This document shows, one piece after another, positions 42,849-55,010 of a stretch of 64,000 bases of DNA. Source of the stretch: Bretschneidera sinensis (Eukaryota; Streptophyta; Magnoliopsida; Brassicales; Akaniaceae). The position numbers and the translations under genes are program-made. The notes under the pieces are model-generated. The model had not been told where the DNA came from and did no database searches. It was given only the letters and a program-made list of their open reading frames with translations. Within the stretch, counting starts at the first letter, position 1, and each line of letters begins with the position of its first letter. The stretch covers positions 77,345,320-77,409,319 of the forward strand of contig CM043702.1 in assembly GCA_023935145.1 (NCBI GenBank), written 5' to 3'.

Positions 42849-44103
42849 ATGGCCATGGGATTAGCTGTTTTAAATATTGGTATTTATAATTGGATTCCTA
42901 AAGAATTCTATATTAATAGGGATAAAGAAAAAGAGGATTACATATATAGTATTTTATGTGGAGGTGATACCTATTGTTTGAATCAAATTCGTATAAGGCC
43001 ACAAATTTTTCATTATTTATGTAAAATTCTTAAATCAAAAAGATTATTGCTGCCAACATTAAATGTATCAATTGAGGAACAAGTCTTATGTTTCTTACAT
43101 ATAGTTGGACATAATGTTAGACTACGAGTTATTGGATCCCGTTTTCATAGGTCAATTCAAACAGTTTATAGATACTTTCATATCATGCTAAGGGCGATTA
43201 TTAAATTATAAAAGACTTAGTAAAACCTCCTCAAGGTCATACTCTTCCCGAAGTACAACATAACCTAAGATATTGGCTGTGGTTTGAGGTATGAGATGGT
43301 TATTTAGTTATTAGATTATGCTCATGCTTTTATCTATATATTAATATAATTAATTAATCAAACATTACTAAAGAGTTGCATATGGGTAATAGATGAAACT
43401 CATGTCCATGCATCAGTCCCCAGTGAATTACAAGCTAATTTTCGAGGACGAAAAGAAGGGACAACACAAAGTGTTTTAGCTGCTGTTTCTTTTGATCTTA
43501 AATTTCCTTTTGTTCTTGCTGAGTGGGAAGGATCAACACATGATTCACATATATAAAATAATGTATTATCAAGATGAAATGGATTTCGAGTTCCCGAAGG
43601 TATAATATAGTATTTTATATTTTATAAAAATACATAATTAATATATAAATGCTACTTCATAAGGATAGTAATCCCAAAGTTGTCTTGTAGGTAAATATTT
43701 TCTTATTGATGTTGAATATGGCTTGCAAAATGGGTTCAATTTCCTTATCGTGGTGTTTACTATCACCTTAAAGAACATAGTAATCGATCACCAAAAAATG
43801 GGAAGGAATTATTCAATCATAGGCATTCTTCTTTACGTATTAGTATTGAACGAGCATTTGGAATATTCAAGAAACGCTTTAGAATTTTAGATGTTGAACC
43901 ATATTGGAGTTATAAAACTGAAGTGGATATTGTACTTGCATGTTGTGTTTTACATAATCATATTATGGGTGTTGACCCTAATGATAGTACCACAAGCAAT
44001 ATTGATAAAGAATCAGGCTCAAATATGCAAACCACATAACCAACTCAAGCAACATAAAGAAGTCAGTAAGAAGAAAGAGAAGAAAATAGATAGTGGGCTT
44101 TGA
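42849..44103 (+). pseudogene. PIF/Harbinger DDE transposase with introns
   Basis: Exon 1 (42849-43288): IYNWIPKEFYINRDKEKEDY, ILCGGDTYCLNQIRIRPQIF, LHIVGHNVRLRVIGSRFHRS and, after a TAA at 43209, LVKPPQGHTLPEVQ. Exon 2 (about 43377-43600): CIWVIDETHVHASVPSELQA, FRGRKEGTTQSVLAAVSFDL, FVLAEWEGSTHDSHI. Exon 3 (about 43692-44040): KYFLIDVEYG, GVYYHLKEHSNRSPKNGKEL, LRISIERAFGIFKKRFRILD. The three catalytic acids are at IDETH, THDSH and IERAFG. Intron 2 begins GTATAATATAG after VPEG and ends TTGTAG. Two stops break exon 2 and a frame change breaks exon 3. The enzyme would cut and paste the element with TTA-type target sites. Confidence 0.8.
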
Positions 44104-44358
44104 AAAGAGATGTTATTGCACATGCTCTATATATTGATTGCAATAGTTAGATAAAGCTTGTCAACTTATTATATTTTTTATATAATTTATCAATGAATAT
44201 TTTAGTTATTTAAATGTCTTTATGATTTATTTTGATAATGATTTATAATTATTTTTTATTTACTTTTATTATATTTATTTCTATTTGAACTTATTTGAAA
44301 CTATTAATTTTATTGTTATATATTGACATGTTTAATACTAATCTAATGATATGTATAG

Positions 44359-45241
44359 ATGGTGGACAAAGCCGGTAAGAGTAAAAATGGAAGAGAGAAG
44401 AAATTATGGTGGACAAAGCCTATGGACCATTAATTTTTGGAGATCATAGTAGATGAAGTCAAAAATGGACGTAAGCTAGACAAGTAACTTAAGCGGCCTT
44501 CATACTTATGTGTAGCAACTGAGGTATTTGAAAAGTTCAATGTATCTTGCACAACTGATAATGTTGAGAATTACATGAGGACAATAAAAAATACTTGGAA
44601 GTTTATACAAGACTTTAAGAAAAATGATAGAGGTTTCAACTGGGATAACAACTTAAAAATGTTCACATGTGACCAAAAAGTGTATGATAATTACAAAAAG
44701 GGTAATATTCCATCTCATTTTATATTTTCAAATTTCAATTCCATTTTAAAATTCTTTTTATTGTTTAATTATTATATCAAGCTTTTTTTTAATTATTGTT
44801 ACATTTTTATTTTTGGCACATTCGTGAAAAGACAAATTTCTAAACAAACCAATTGATACGTATGATGAAATTGCTTTGGTTGTGGGTGAAGGCTGTGCAA
44901 CGGGTGAATTTTCTAAATCTTTTTATCGATGTTGATGATGACCACACCGGACCTATACAATCGTTTGATAATGTCATGCTAGGTAAGACTTTTGGACTTG
45001 AAAATCCCATAAGAGGTTCTCAACCTGAGAAGGAAATGTCAAGTGTTTCATCCTCTCATGTTCGTAAGCATGGAAGAAAGAGTCATCCTAATGAAGGAAT
45101 GAAAGAAATATTTCAAGAGATAGACAAACAAATACGGGAGGTTGTTACTGCTATTAAAGGATTTAACAAAGACTCTTTGGTTGATGGCCTTTATGAGAAA
45201 ATCATGAAGAGGCTTTTCTTGCAGAGGATTTTGATCATTTG
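44359..45241 (+). pseudogene. PIF/Harbinger Myb/SANT-like second gene
   Basis: From ATG at 44359: MVDKAGKSKNGREKKLWWTK, a TAA, IIVDEVKNGRKLDK, VFEKFNVSCTTDNVENYMRT, IKNTWKFIQDFKKNDRGFNW and MFTCDQKVYDNYKKG. After a likely intron (44701 to about 44820) comes TYDEIALVVGEGCATGEFSK, then a frame change to IDVDDDHTGPIQSFDN. This is the plant Myb/SANT-like DNA-binding protein (Pfam Myb_DNA-bind_3) that PIF elements carry beside their transposase. It helps bring the transposase to the element ends. Same strand as the transposase, about 260 bases downstream. Confidence 0.75.
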
Positions 45242-46100
45242 ATTTTAAATCCTCCTATTGCTAAAGCTTTCTTACCAAAGAATGAACATCTTTGTTTGCA
45301 TTGGTTATACAAATTTCACCTTGAGACGGAAAGATATCATTTTTTAAAAGCAATTTTTATTTTTAAGTTAGGATTAAGACTTTCTTTCAATTAATAAGTT
45401 CGTAAGTTAGGTCGTATTTTAGTGCATTTGATGGTCATTTTTATCTCTTTGAAGACTCATTTTGGATACAACTTTATTTGAATTGTAACAATGATATTTT
45501 ATTTATCAATGTTGACAATAAATTTTATCATTTTTGTTCAATTTTTAAGGTTATAAATTATCTTTTATTACTATTTGTGCATTCATTATATTCACATGTC
45601 CAATAATTTTATTTATATGATATTATTGTTTGTAAGTATAATTGAGAATGTAGTATTAATATCTACAAATTAATTTATTCTTAGTTAATTATTTTCCTTT
45701 GATTCCAAACGGTGGAATGTAAAATAGAGTCATTTTCAAAGCCATTTTCAATTGTGGAGCCAAACAACAGAAAATCAAAGAAAAATAATTATTTTCCATG
45801 TAGAAGGTTTTACAACGTAAATCATCTTACGAGGAAGCAAACAGAGCTTTAGTGTTTCTTGTAACTCCTCATAACCACATGGAGATTGTAATATTGTTTT
45901 TTCTTAAGTAAATATTTTTGGGTGAGTAATTCTTCTATAATTATTCAATAAAATGCAGACCTAGCTAGAATATCTACAAATGCAAATCACCACAAGCTTC
46001 TCACCATACATCAAACACCATCAAAATATCCTTCCGTTATATGAAACAAGAATCACATTCTTCTTGAACAGCAAATCAGGTCGTTTTTTTAGGATCAAGG
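45242..46100. other. Probable right end of the PIF/Harbinger element and flank
   Basis: No gene. The last part of the second gene is degraded to about 45360 (LLNPPIAKAFLPKNEHLCL is still readable in another frame). Near 45830-45855, ACGAGGAAGCAAACAGAGC followed by TTTA looks like an inverted-repeat end of this superfamily, whose complement would read GCTCTGTTTGCTTCC. No left partner was found, so the boundary is tentative. Confidence 0.35.
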
Positions 46101-48292
46101 TGTAATACCCGTATTTGTAAAGTAAGGGTAAAGAAATAATTTAATAAATATGACATGAAATTAAAATAATATATTTACATTGAATAAAATAATTCTTAAA
46201 AAAACGGACGCGTGGGAGTGTAGTTACAAAGAAAAAGAAAAAAAAAAATTGGACGTCTAGCAAAAGGAAAACAAAAGGAAAAGAAAGAAAAAGTAAAAAT
46301 AAAAATATTATATTTTTCTGTTAAAAAAAACAAAACAAAATTCGTGCAACACCTAGAAGTCCAAGTGTTACAACCAAAGTTAAAATGAGTTGCATGTTAA
46401 GCAGTTGGAGAAATGACAAAGCAGTAGCCGCCGCTAAAATGTGTATAAATTGAAATTATTCTTTCTCAAATCCTATTTGGTTTTTCTTCAATTACTCATT
46501 TTATTTAACCACTTGGGGACCCAAAGAAATGTTGAAATGGCAAACTTTTGAAGAGGTTTACTGTGGAATTTCATAGAGAATTACGAGAATCTATCAGAAA
46601 AATAGAAGGTAATATCGTAGTGTTTATTTTTGAATTTTTAGCATTCATGAAATTTCCCCGAATTCAAAGTGGTAATTTTTAAAGGGTGTGGTTTATAACG
46701 ACTTAAAGAATAAATTAGAAATTTAATATAAATATGATGTCAGGTGTTGATGATCTACAACCGGAGGAATTTATGAGAGGAACGGGAAAGGCAAGGAAAG
46801 TGATCCACGGGTAGTTTTAAGTGCTACGTGGTGAGTTGGATTTACTTTAAGTAATCTAAATAAAAATTTTGAAATATCTAGTGGTAATATTAAAATAAAT
46901 TATTAGCTCATGTTTTGGCGATAGATAAATATTTGGTTGATAGGAATGATATAAATATTGGACACGTAGAAAATTATTATGTGAAAAGAAATATTACTAG
47001 AATGATAAGTTGATTTAATAATGATGGTGATAAATAAATTCTTGACTTCGGTTGATGTTTTGATACGAACTATGAGGAGACGAGCTTTGACAAGCTTTGA
47101 TGGATGATTTGATGTGATTTGGGATGAGAGGAATTTAGTGAAATTTTTTTATATAATTGGAGAAAAATCAGGATAGCTAGTCTGAATACATGCTTGTTTT
47201 TATTTTATAATTTATATGCATATTAATATCAGTTTTCATATACATCTGAATGAGAATAAAAGAACCTGGAAGGCAACTGGTCTAAATGAGAATAAAAATA
47301 TTTGAATTATTGTTTTTTTATATTATATCATTGTTCATATGCATATGCATTAAATAAAAGAAAAGAACCGGGAAAGGGCCGGTCTAATTGAAAAACTGTG
47401 ACAGCCGGTATAGGCTGGAATTAAAAGGGACACCGTGATAGCCAGTATATGATGGAAATGAATTTCGTGGCAGCTGGGGCAAGCTATAAAGAAAAGAACC
47501 AGGAGGGGGCCAGTCTAAGATAATAAAAACATATTGACATGTGGGAAGACGTTCCGATAATAATAATTCATGCATTGCATCTGTTTTAATTATTACTTGC
47601 ATCATTGAAATGTTGATGTGTGGTGTGTTATTATGAAATTGTTATAGATGAATTGGTCTCACAGAGAGAGACAGTTATGGTGAGAAAGAAACAGAGGATG
47701 ATAAGAACCATCTAAATGGTGGACTTTATGATGTGAACCTCATTACGAGGTAAGTATGAGATAATTGATGGTCTTAAGGTGAACCAATGAATTAGAAGAA
47801 GAGATTGATAAGGAATGAATCTTATGACATGTGTAGTGATAGTAGAAAGTTATCATCAAGTTATGTGAAATATAAATGATTAAATATAAAAGGGCTATCA
47901 TGCCAACTGAATACTTTTAGTAAATTTAATTCACTGAGCTTGTGAAGCTCACCCCTCATTGTGCAATGATTTCAGGTAGCAGGCATGACAAATAATTTGG
48001 TGAGTTGAGGTTCAGAAGAAATCATTTTCTGTAAGTCACATATGTGTCAACATCCTCATACTAAAGAGAAAAGAAAACAAAAAAATTTATTTGTAAATAT
48101 TCATGCATTTTACGTTGTATCTAATGTTTAAAAGTCTATATTTATGTAACTCCCTTGTTGAGGGTTGAGGATTGATGTAAAATTTTCTATTGGTGTTATT
48201 TATTTTTATTGTTGCATATATATGTCGTGTTGGGATTTTCAAAATGTGATGACACCGTCTCGGAGGTGGCTAACCTGAAATGGGTCGTTACA
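46101..48292 (+). repeat. 5' LTR of the chromovirus
   Basis: TGTAATACCCGTATTTG to GGGTCGTTACA. Pairs with 52402-54595 nearly throughout. A TATA-like GTGTATAAATTG lies at about 46440-46451. A set of small repeated words (gaaccgggaaggggccggtc, gacagccggtata) lies at about 47270-47520. Confidence 0.93.
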
Positions 48293-48296
48293 ATTT

Positions 48297-48308
48297 TGGT
48301 ATCAGAGC
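48297..48308 (+). other. Primer binding site, tRNA-iMet type
   Basis: TGGTATCAGAGC, four bases after the LTR end, the usual chromovirus primer site. Confidence 0.92.
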
Positions 48309-48392
48309 ATTAGGTTTTATGATTCTGTAGACTGCATAAAAGTAAGAAAGTGGAAGATTAAAATAAATTATATTTTAATGAACAGTTTGAGG

Positions 48393-49665
48393 ATGACACG
48401 TGGACGCACTAGAGCTAGAGTTAGAGTTGTTGATTTGAGAGGGCGTGGTAGGCCCCCAATGTTTTTGACAAGTCGAGGTTGAGTCTGAATTTATGGTTCC
48501 TAAAAGGAAACGTGTTGATAGTATGATTGATATTAGTAATATAATTGATATTAGTAAAGGTGTGAGAGAATCTGAAATTAAATGAGATGAACTAAGATAA
48601 GCTCTTACACATGCTCTTGAGAAAATGAATGTAACAGATGATAGAGTTGATAACTTGTAGCATAGACTTGATGAACAGGCTAAGGCAGTACTTGAAGTTG
48701 TTGTAAATCCAGTAATGATAAATGTTAAAAAAAGGGAGAGTGAGTTTATGAATGAGATGCAGGGAGATATATTAAGTTGAATGCCTTGTTGTTAAAGGAT
48801 CTATAAATCCTTTTAAGCCTGAGTTTTGGGAGAAAACATGTAGAGAGATTTATTTGATATTTTACCAATGACTGACATGCAGAGGGTCGTCTTTGCTACA
48901 TTCAAGTTAGAGAGAGAGACCCTAGAATGGTGGGAGAATATTCTTCATAGGATAAGTATAGATATTGATAGACCCTTAACCTAGAATAGGTTTAAGGAAG
49001 TTTTTCTTGATAAATACTTTTCTTATACCTCTAGAGCCCAATAAGATAGAGATCTTATTTATTTAGAGAAAATGTGTTGACTGTGGCTCAGTATGATAGC
49101 AGATTTGTGGTCTTATCAAATGATTGTACCGAAAATGGTAGACCTAGAAGAAAAGAAGTGTAAGAGGTTCAATGATGAACTATATTTTAAGATTTGATCA
49201 AAACTATCTCACAGAAGGCATGTGATTTATGTCAGATTAGTGGATATAACCCTTCAGATTGAGAAGGATCTGATGAAAATTAGAGGTAGAAAGAATTGAC
49301 GGAAAAGGTCTAGATTTAAGGAACCTAGAGGTGGTACCAGTACGAGTGTACAGGGTGAAAGACCATCCCAAATGAGGCATTCCTTGTTACAGGGAACTGA
49401 AGTACAGAGTCAGAGGTAAGTAGGATCTATTACTTCTGTAGCTCAGAATACTATTGGTAGGACCCTTAGATTTGGGAGACAGATTATGAGAACTGGGAGT
49501 CATGGCAGAGGAAGTAAGTATGTCACCAAAAGAAAGTGGTAATCTGATGTAGGATTGAGAGACAGAAGTTTTTTGTAGATATATTCAGATAAGATATTTA
49601 TCCCAGAATTGTCAAAATTTGAAGTGCTTTATGTGTAGAGAAGGTGGACATATCAATGTTGGTTG
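48393..49665 (+). pseudogene. gag: Chromovirus gag
   Basis: The ATG at 48393 starts a basic leader MTRGRTRARVRVVDLRGRGR. The capsid part is readable as MQRVVFATFKLERETLEWWE, NILHRISIDIDRPLT and RFKEVFLDKYFSYTSRAQ (about 48876-49040). A basic region follows near 49280, and the zinc knuckle KCFMCREGGHINVG lies at about 49622-49664, lacking the final Cys because a TGA follows. Many stops and frameshifts break it. Confidence 0.82.
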
Positions 49666-49870
49666 ATCTTGGTGCAACCCATTCTTTTGCATCCAGTATT
49701 CATATGAAGTCTATTAAAGTATGTATTAGTCATTTGATGCAAAATATTTTGTTGAAGTTACCACTAAAGATAGAGTGATAATCATAAATGTTTACAAGTG
49801 TGATATGATTTGTATCAGTAATAGAGAATCTGAAGCTGAGTTATTATCTTTGAATATAATATAATTTTGG
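49655..49870 (+). pseudogene. Chromovirus aspartic protease
   Basis: MLVDLGATHSFASS at 49659-49700 carries the D-L-G-A catalytic motif in the frame next to the zinc knuckle. The rest of the fold is hardly readable (DRVIIINVYKCDMI, then a trace of NIILGNNWLSMFYSWVD near 49855-49900). Confidence 0.75.
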
Positions 49871-50097
49871 GAAATAATTGGTTATCGATGTTTTATTCCT
49901 GGGTTGATTGTTCCAGAAAGAAGGTCATGTTCCAGATATGGACATGAGGAGTGTAACTTTCAGAGAGAACATAAAATACTTTTGAACTATCTTAGTTTTA
50001 CTCTGACGACTAGTAGATGGTTGAAGAAAGGATGTGAGCAGTATTTGGCATACACAATGGATTCTAAAAAGGAACTAGGAAGTTAGAATAAATCTTA

Positions 50098-51310
50098 GTG
50101 GTGAAAGAATATTCTAATGTGTTTCGTGATGAGCTGTCTAGGTTGCCTCCCAATAGAGGGATTTATTTCTTTATTGATGTGATATCAGGATCATCACATA
50201 TAACTATAGCACTCTACAGAGTGACACCTAATGAGTTACGAAAGTTGAAAGTTCAAGAATTTTTAGATGAAAAATTTATCGGACCTAATGTATTAGGGGA
50301 GCCCCTGTAGTGTTTATGAATAAGGAAGATGGAACGATAAGAGTGTGTATAGACTATAAATAGTTGAATAAGAACAAATATCTTTTTCCCAGGATAAATG
50401 AATTGTTTGAGTAGTTATAAGGAGTAAGAGTATTTTCTAAGATAAGTCTAAGATCAGGTTATCACCAATTGAGGATAGAGAAGGGAGACGTGCCTAAGAC
50501 TACTTTTAGGACACATTATGGTCATAAACTTTTTATGATGTCATTTGGATTGACTAATATTCCAGAAATATTAATAGACTTGATAAATAAAACGTTTGAA
50601 CCATTTCTTGATAATCTGGTGGTTGTATTCATTAATGACATCTTGGTGTATTCTAAGAAGGAAGAACAACATGCGAAACATTAGACAGTGTGTTGGAAAT
50701 TCTAAGGAGAGAGTAATTATAGGCAAAGTTCTCTAAGTGTGAGTGTTAGCTGAATGAAATAACTTTCTTAGAACATGTAATATCAGGAAATGGCATAATA
50801 GTTGATCCACAAAAGGTAGAGGAAATGTTAAATTGGAAGAAACCAACTAATGTGACTTAGATTAGAATCTTCTTGGGGTTAGCTGGTTATTATAGAAGAT
50901 TATTTCAAAGATTTTCTATTATTGTAATACCGTTGAATTGACTGACCAGAAAGGATGTGAGATTTGTATGGTGAAAGAAGTGTGAGAAAAATTTTCCCAT
51001 TATTAAAGGAAAAATTGAGTATGGCTCCAATATTAGTATTTCCTTCTAGTGATGAAGGATTTGTGGTTTATAGTGATACATCATATCAGTGACTGTTATA
51101 GTGTTTACTTTAAAGATTGGAGACATTATCAGTATGGAGCCACTTATTAGATTTTCATGGGTTGTAAGAGTTTGATATACTTACTTACCCAGAGAGAGTT
51201 GAATTTGAGGAAAATATAGTAGATGGAGTTGATTAGTAACGACGATTTTACAATTCACTATCATCTAGAAAATAAGAAGGTGATAGTTGATGCATTGAGT
51301 AGAAAGTCTA
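50098..51310 (+). pseudogene. Chromovirus reverse transcriptase and RNase H
   Basis: EYSNVFRDELSRLPPNRGIY, SGSSHITIALYRVTPNELRK and LKVQEFLDEKFIGPN open the domain. After several stops comes [40 protein letters not shown] and the active site [20 protein letters not shown]. The family motif is FIDD, so the first catalytic Asp is Asn here. RNase H follows as traces (FLGLAGYYRRLFQRFS in changing frames, VVYSDTSYQ, LTQRELNLR, and FTIHYHLENKKVIVDALSRK at 51247-51306). Order and spacing are normal for a gypsy pol. Confidence 0.85.
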
Positions 51311-51539
51311 CAAGAAGTTTAACTGCTATGAGGAGTCTTGATGTGAAATTGGTGATAGATTTAAAAGAGATAAGAATGAAGTTGAATATCGGTGATAGAA
51401 GATCATGGTTAACGAATATGGTTGGACAATCATCCATATTAAAATGTTTTAAAGATGCAAGGTAAAGATGAAGAGATAGAAAAGATTAAGCATTGAGTGC
51501 TTACTAGAAAGCAATATGAGTTCAAAATTTGAAGTGAGG

Positions 51540-51850
51540 TTATTTTGGTATTGGAACATAGGATTTGTGTTCCCAATGATGCGGAGTTGAGAAAGAAGAT
51601 ATTGATAGAGGTATGTGATGATGTAGATTTGATGCAACCAAGTAATAATAAGATGTATAGAGGAGTGAGACCGAATTTCTAGTGGTCAGGATTGAAGAAG
51701 GATGTAACTGAAATTGTGAGGTTGTATGGAGTACCATGGATCATAGTATCAAATTACTATTGGGATGGCACCGATTAAGACATTGTATGGTCGGAGGTGT
51801 AGAACTCCTATATGTTGGGAAGAAATGGGAGAGATAAATATATCTGGTCC
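51540..51850 (+). pseudogene. Chromovirus integrase remnant lacking the catalytic core
   Basis: KKILIEVCDDVDLMQPSNNK and MYRGVRPNF-stop-WSGLKKDV are the N-terminal zinc region. The reading then goes from TEIV straight to RLYGVPWIIVSN, which is the second half of the core, and from there to ITIGMAPIKTLYGRRCRTPI, CWEEMGE, which is beyond the core. Both zinc-binding Cys and all three catalytic acids with their surroundings are gone. Confidence 0.82.
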
Positions 51851-51879
51851 ACCAATTATTTGAGTTAACAATTGAGAGG

Positions 51880-52390
51880 ATCAAACTGGTTAGGAAGAAT
51901 CTCAGAGCAACCTAGAATAGATAGAAGGGATATGCTGATAAAAGAAGGCAACCTCTCGAGTTCCAAGTCGGTGATTGGGTATTTTTGAAGATATCTCCCT
52001 GAAAGGGTGTGTTGAGGTTTAAAAAGAATGGAAAGTTGAGCCCGAGATTTTTAGGGCCCTATGAGGTTATTGATAAAGTTGGACTAGTTGTGAGTAGCTT
52101 GGAGTTACCTCCGGAATTAAAACATTTATATAATGTATTTCATGTTTCACTTTTAAGAAAGTGTTTACATGATGAATATGAAAAATTGGGTTTATATACA
52201 AGTACTAGTGAGGATTTTAGACAAAAAGAACAAGTCTTGTAAAATAAAGAAATTTCATTAGTTTAAGTTCTATGGTGGAATGAGGATGTTGAAGAGATTA
52301 CGTGAAAGTGTGAAATGATTATGAAGAAATATTATTCGCATTTGTTTCTGAAGTAAAGTAAGGAAATTTCGAGGAGAAAATTTTTGTAAG
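51880..52390 (+). pseudogene. Chromovirus integrase C-terminal part with GPY motif and chromodomain trace
   Basis: KNLRAT, KKATSRVPSR and GDWVFLKISP-like sequence lead into NGKLSPRFLGPYEVIDKVGL (GPY motif) and LPPELKHLYNVFHVSLLRKC. After a TAA at 52240 the tail reads NKEISLV-stop-VLWWNEDV, EEIT-stop-KCEMIMKKYY and SHLFLK. The pattern W-EE-TWE-E-M--YP-LF is the chromodomain-like end of chromoviruses. In active elements this module guides integration to heterochromatin. Confidence 0.8.
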
Positions 52391-52401
52391 GTGGGTAGAA
52401 T

Positions 52402-54595
52402 TGTAATACCTGTATTTGTAAAGTAAGGGTAAAGAAATAATTTAATAAATATGACATGAAATTAAAATAATATATTTACGCGAAAGAGTTAGTATTGAAT
52501 AAAATAATTCTTAAAAAAAATGGATGCGTGGGAGCGTAGTTACAAAGGAAAAAAAATTTGTGGACGTCCAGAAAAAGGAAAACAAAAGGAAAAAGAAAGA
52601 AAAAATAAAAATATTATTTTATATTTTTCTATTAAAAAAACAAAATTTGTGCAACACCTGGAAGTCCAGGTGTTACAACCAAAGTTAAAATGAGCTGCAT
52701 GTTAAGCAGCTGGAGAAATGGCAAAGCGGCAACCGCCGCTAAAATGTGTATAAATTGAAATTATTTGTTTTCAAATCCTGTTTGGTTTTTCTTCAATTAC
52801 TCGTTTTCTTTAACCACTTGGGGACTCAAAAAAAGGTTGAAATGGCAAAATTTTGAAGGGGTTTACTGCGAAATTTTATAGAGAATCACAAGAAGCTATC
52901 AGAAAAATATAAGGTAATATCGTAGTGTTTATTTTTGAATTTTTGGCATTCATGAAATTTATTCGAATTCAAAGTGGTAATTTTCAAAGGGTGTGGTTTA
53001 TAATGAATTGAAGAATAAATTAGAAATTTAATATAAATATGATGTCAGGTGTTGACGATCTACAATCCGGGAAATTTCTGAGAGGAACGGGAAAGGCAAG
53101 GAAAGTGATCCACGGGTAGTTTTAAGTGCTACGTGATGAGTTGGATTTACTTTAAGTAATTTAAATAAAAATTTTGAAATATCTAGTGGTAATATTAAAA
53201 TAAATTATTAGCTTATGTTTTGGTGATATATAAATATTTGGTTGATAGGTATGATATAAATATTGGACACATAGAAAATTATTATGTGAAAAGAAATATT
53301 ACTAGAATGATAAGTTGATTTAATAATGATGGTGATAAATAAATTCTTGACGAGTTTTGGTTGATGTTTTGATACAAATTATGAGGAGACGAGCTTTGAT
53401 ATGCTTTGATGGATGATTTGATGTGATTTGGGATGAGAGGAATTTAGTGAAATTTTTTTATATAATTAGAGAAAAATCAGGATAGCTAGTCTGAATACAT
53501 GCTTGTTTTTATTTTATTATTTTTATGCATATTCATATCAGTTTTAATATACATCTGAATGAGAATAAAAGAATCGGGAAGGCAGCTTGTCTAAATGAGA
53601 ATAAAAATATTTGAATTATTGTTTTTTATATTATATCATTGTTCATATGCATATGCATTAAATAAAAGAAAAGAACTGGGAAGGGGCCTGTCTAATTGAA
53701 AAACTGTAACAGCCGGTATAGGCTGGAATTAAAAGGGACACCGTGACAGCCAGTATATGCTGGAAATGAATTTCGTGGCAGCCGGGACAAGCTATAAAGA
53801 AAAGTACCGGGAGGGAGCCGATCTAAGATAAAAAAAACATGTCGACGTGTGGGAAATCGTTTCCATAATAATAATTCATGCATTGCATCTATTTTAATTA
53901 TTGCTTGCATCATTGAAATGTTGATGTGTGGTGTGTTATTATGAAATTATCATAGATGAATTGGTCTCACAGAGAGTGACAGTTTTGGTGAAAAAGAAAC
54001 AGAGAATGATAATAACCATCTAAATGGTCGACTTTATGATGTGAACATTATTACAAGGTAAGTATGAGATAATTGATGGTCTTAAAGTGAACAAATAAAT
54101 GAGAAGAAGAGATTGATAGAGAATGAATCTTATGACATGTATAGTGATAGTAGAAAGTTATCATCAAATTATGTGAAATATAAATGATTAAATGTAAAAA
54201 GGGCTATTATGCAAATTGAATACTTTTAGTAAATTTAATTCACTGAGCTTGTGAGGCTCACCCCTCATTGTGTAATGATTTTAGGTAGCAGGCATGATAA
54301 ATAATTTGATGAGTTAAGGTTCAGAAGAAATTATTTTCTGTAAGTCACATACATGTCAACATCCTCAGACTAAAGAGGAAAGAAAATAAAAAAAATTATT
54401 TGTAAATATTCATGCATTTTACGTTGTATCTAATGTTTAAATGACCAGATTGATGTAACTCCCCTGTTGAGGGTTAAGGATTGATGTAAAATTTTCTATT
54501 GGTGTTATTTATTTTCATTGTTGAATATATGTGTCGAGCTGGGATTTTCAAAATGTGATGACACCTTCTTGGGGGTGGCCAACTAGGGATGGGTA
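52402..54595 (+). repeat. 3' LTR of the chromovirus
   Basis: Begins TGTAATACCTGTATTTG after a purine-rich AAGGTGGGTAGAAT. It follows the 5' LTR with scattered substitutions and small indels and breaks off eight or nine bases before the end. Confidence 0.92.
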
Positions 54596-55010
54596 GAGAA
54601 GGCTTTCTGTGTATATGAAAGTAACATGTTGTTTATCCTTAATACGACAATTTTGACAAAGAGTTTCTCAAGTTCCATAGTCCAACTTGTAAACAACATA
54701 ATAATTTGTGATTATGGATAAAGTTCAATCTTATACATAGTTACGAAGGTAATGAATACGTTAGCTCAGAAAAAAACATCATCACAACTTGTATTTTCCC
54801 ATTTTATTAGGCTCATTTCACTTTTCTAAAATCAATATTACCATTCGTTGTAATTCATATAAAGACACTAAGAGACCTTCATGATTATCAAATAGGAACG
54901 TACGAAAACTATATTCGGGGTTGTATCAATTTTATAATGTTATTTTTTCTTCCAGCTAGCTTCTTATAACTTCCCATCTCTAAAGTCTCCTACTAATTAA
55001 TGTTTTATTA
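54596..55010. other. Unassigned stretch between two elements
   Basis: AT-rich, without a supported gene or repeat. Confidence 0.4.

Larger units (their letters stand above)
46101..54595 (+). mobile_element. Chromovirus (gypsy, Del/Tekay-like) with long LTRs
   Basis: Two LTRs of about 2.19 kb flank a 4.1-kb internal region with a tRNA-iMet primer site, gag, protease, reverse transcriptase, RNase H, a gutted integrase, and a C-terminal part ending in a GPY motif and chromodomain-like residues. Gene order and the LTR start TGTAATACC fit a chromovirus; Tekay-like is an inference from the LTR length and tail. Every gene is full of stops. The last bases of the 3' LTR are lost (the 5' LTR ends GGGTCGTTACA, the 3' one breaks off at GATGGGT), so no target duplication can be read. 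Confidence 0.88.

Noticed and set aside
47384..47605. Minus-strand frame in the chromovirus 5' LTR, repeated at 53692-53913
   Set aside because: Both copies exist because the LTR is duplicated; there is no domain and the frame is antisense to the element.
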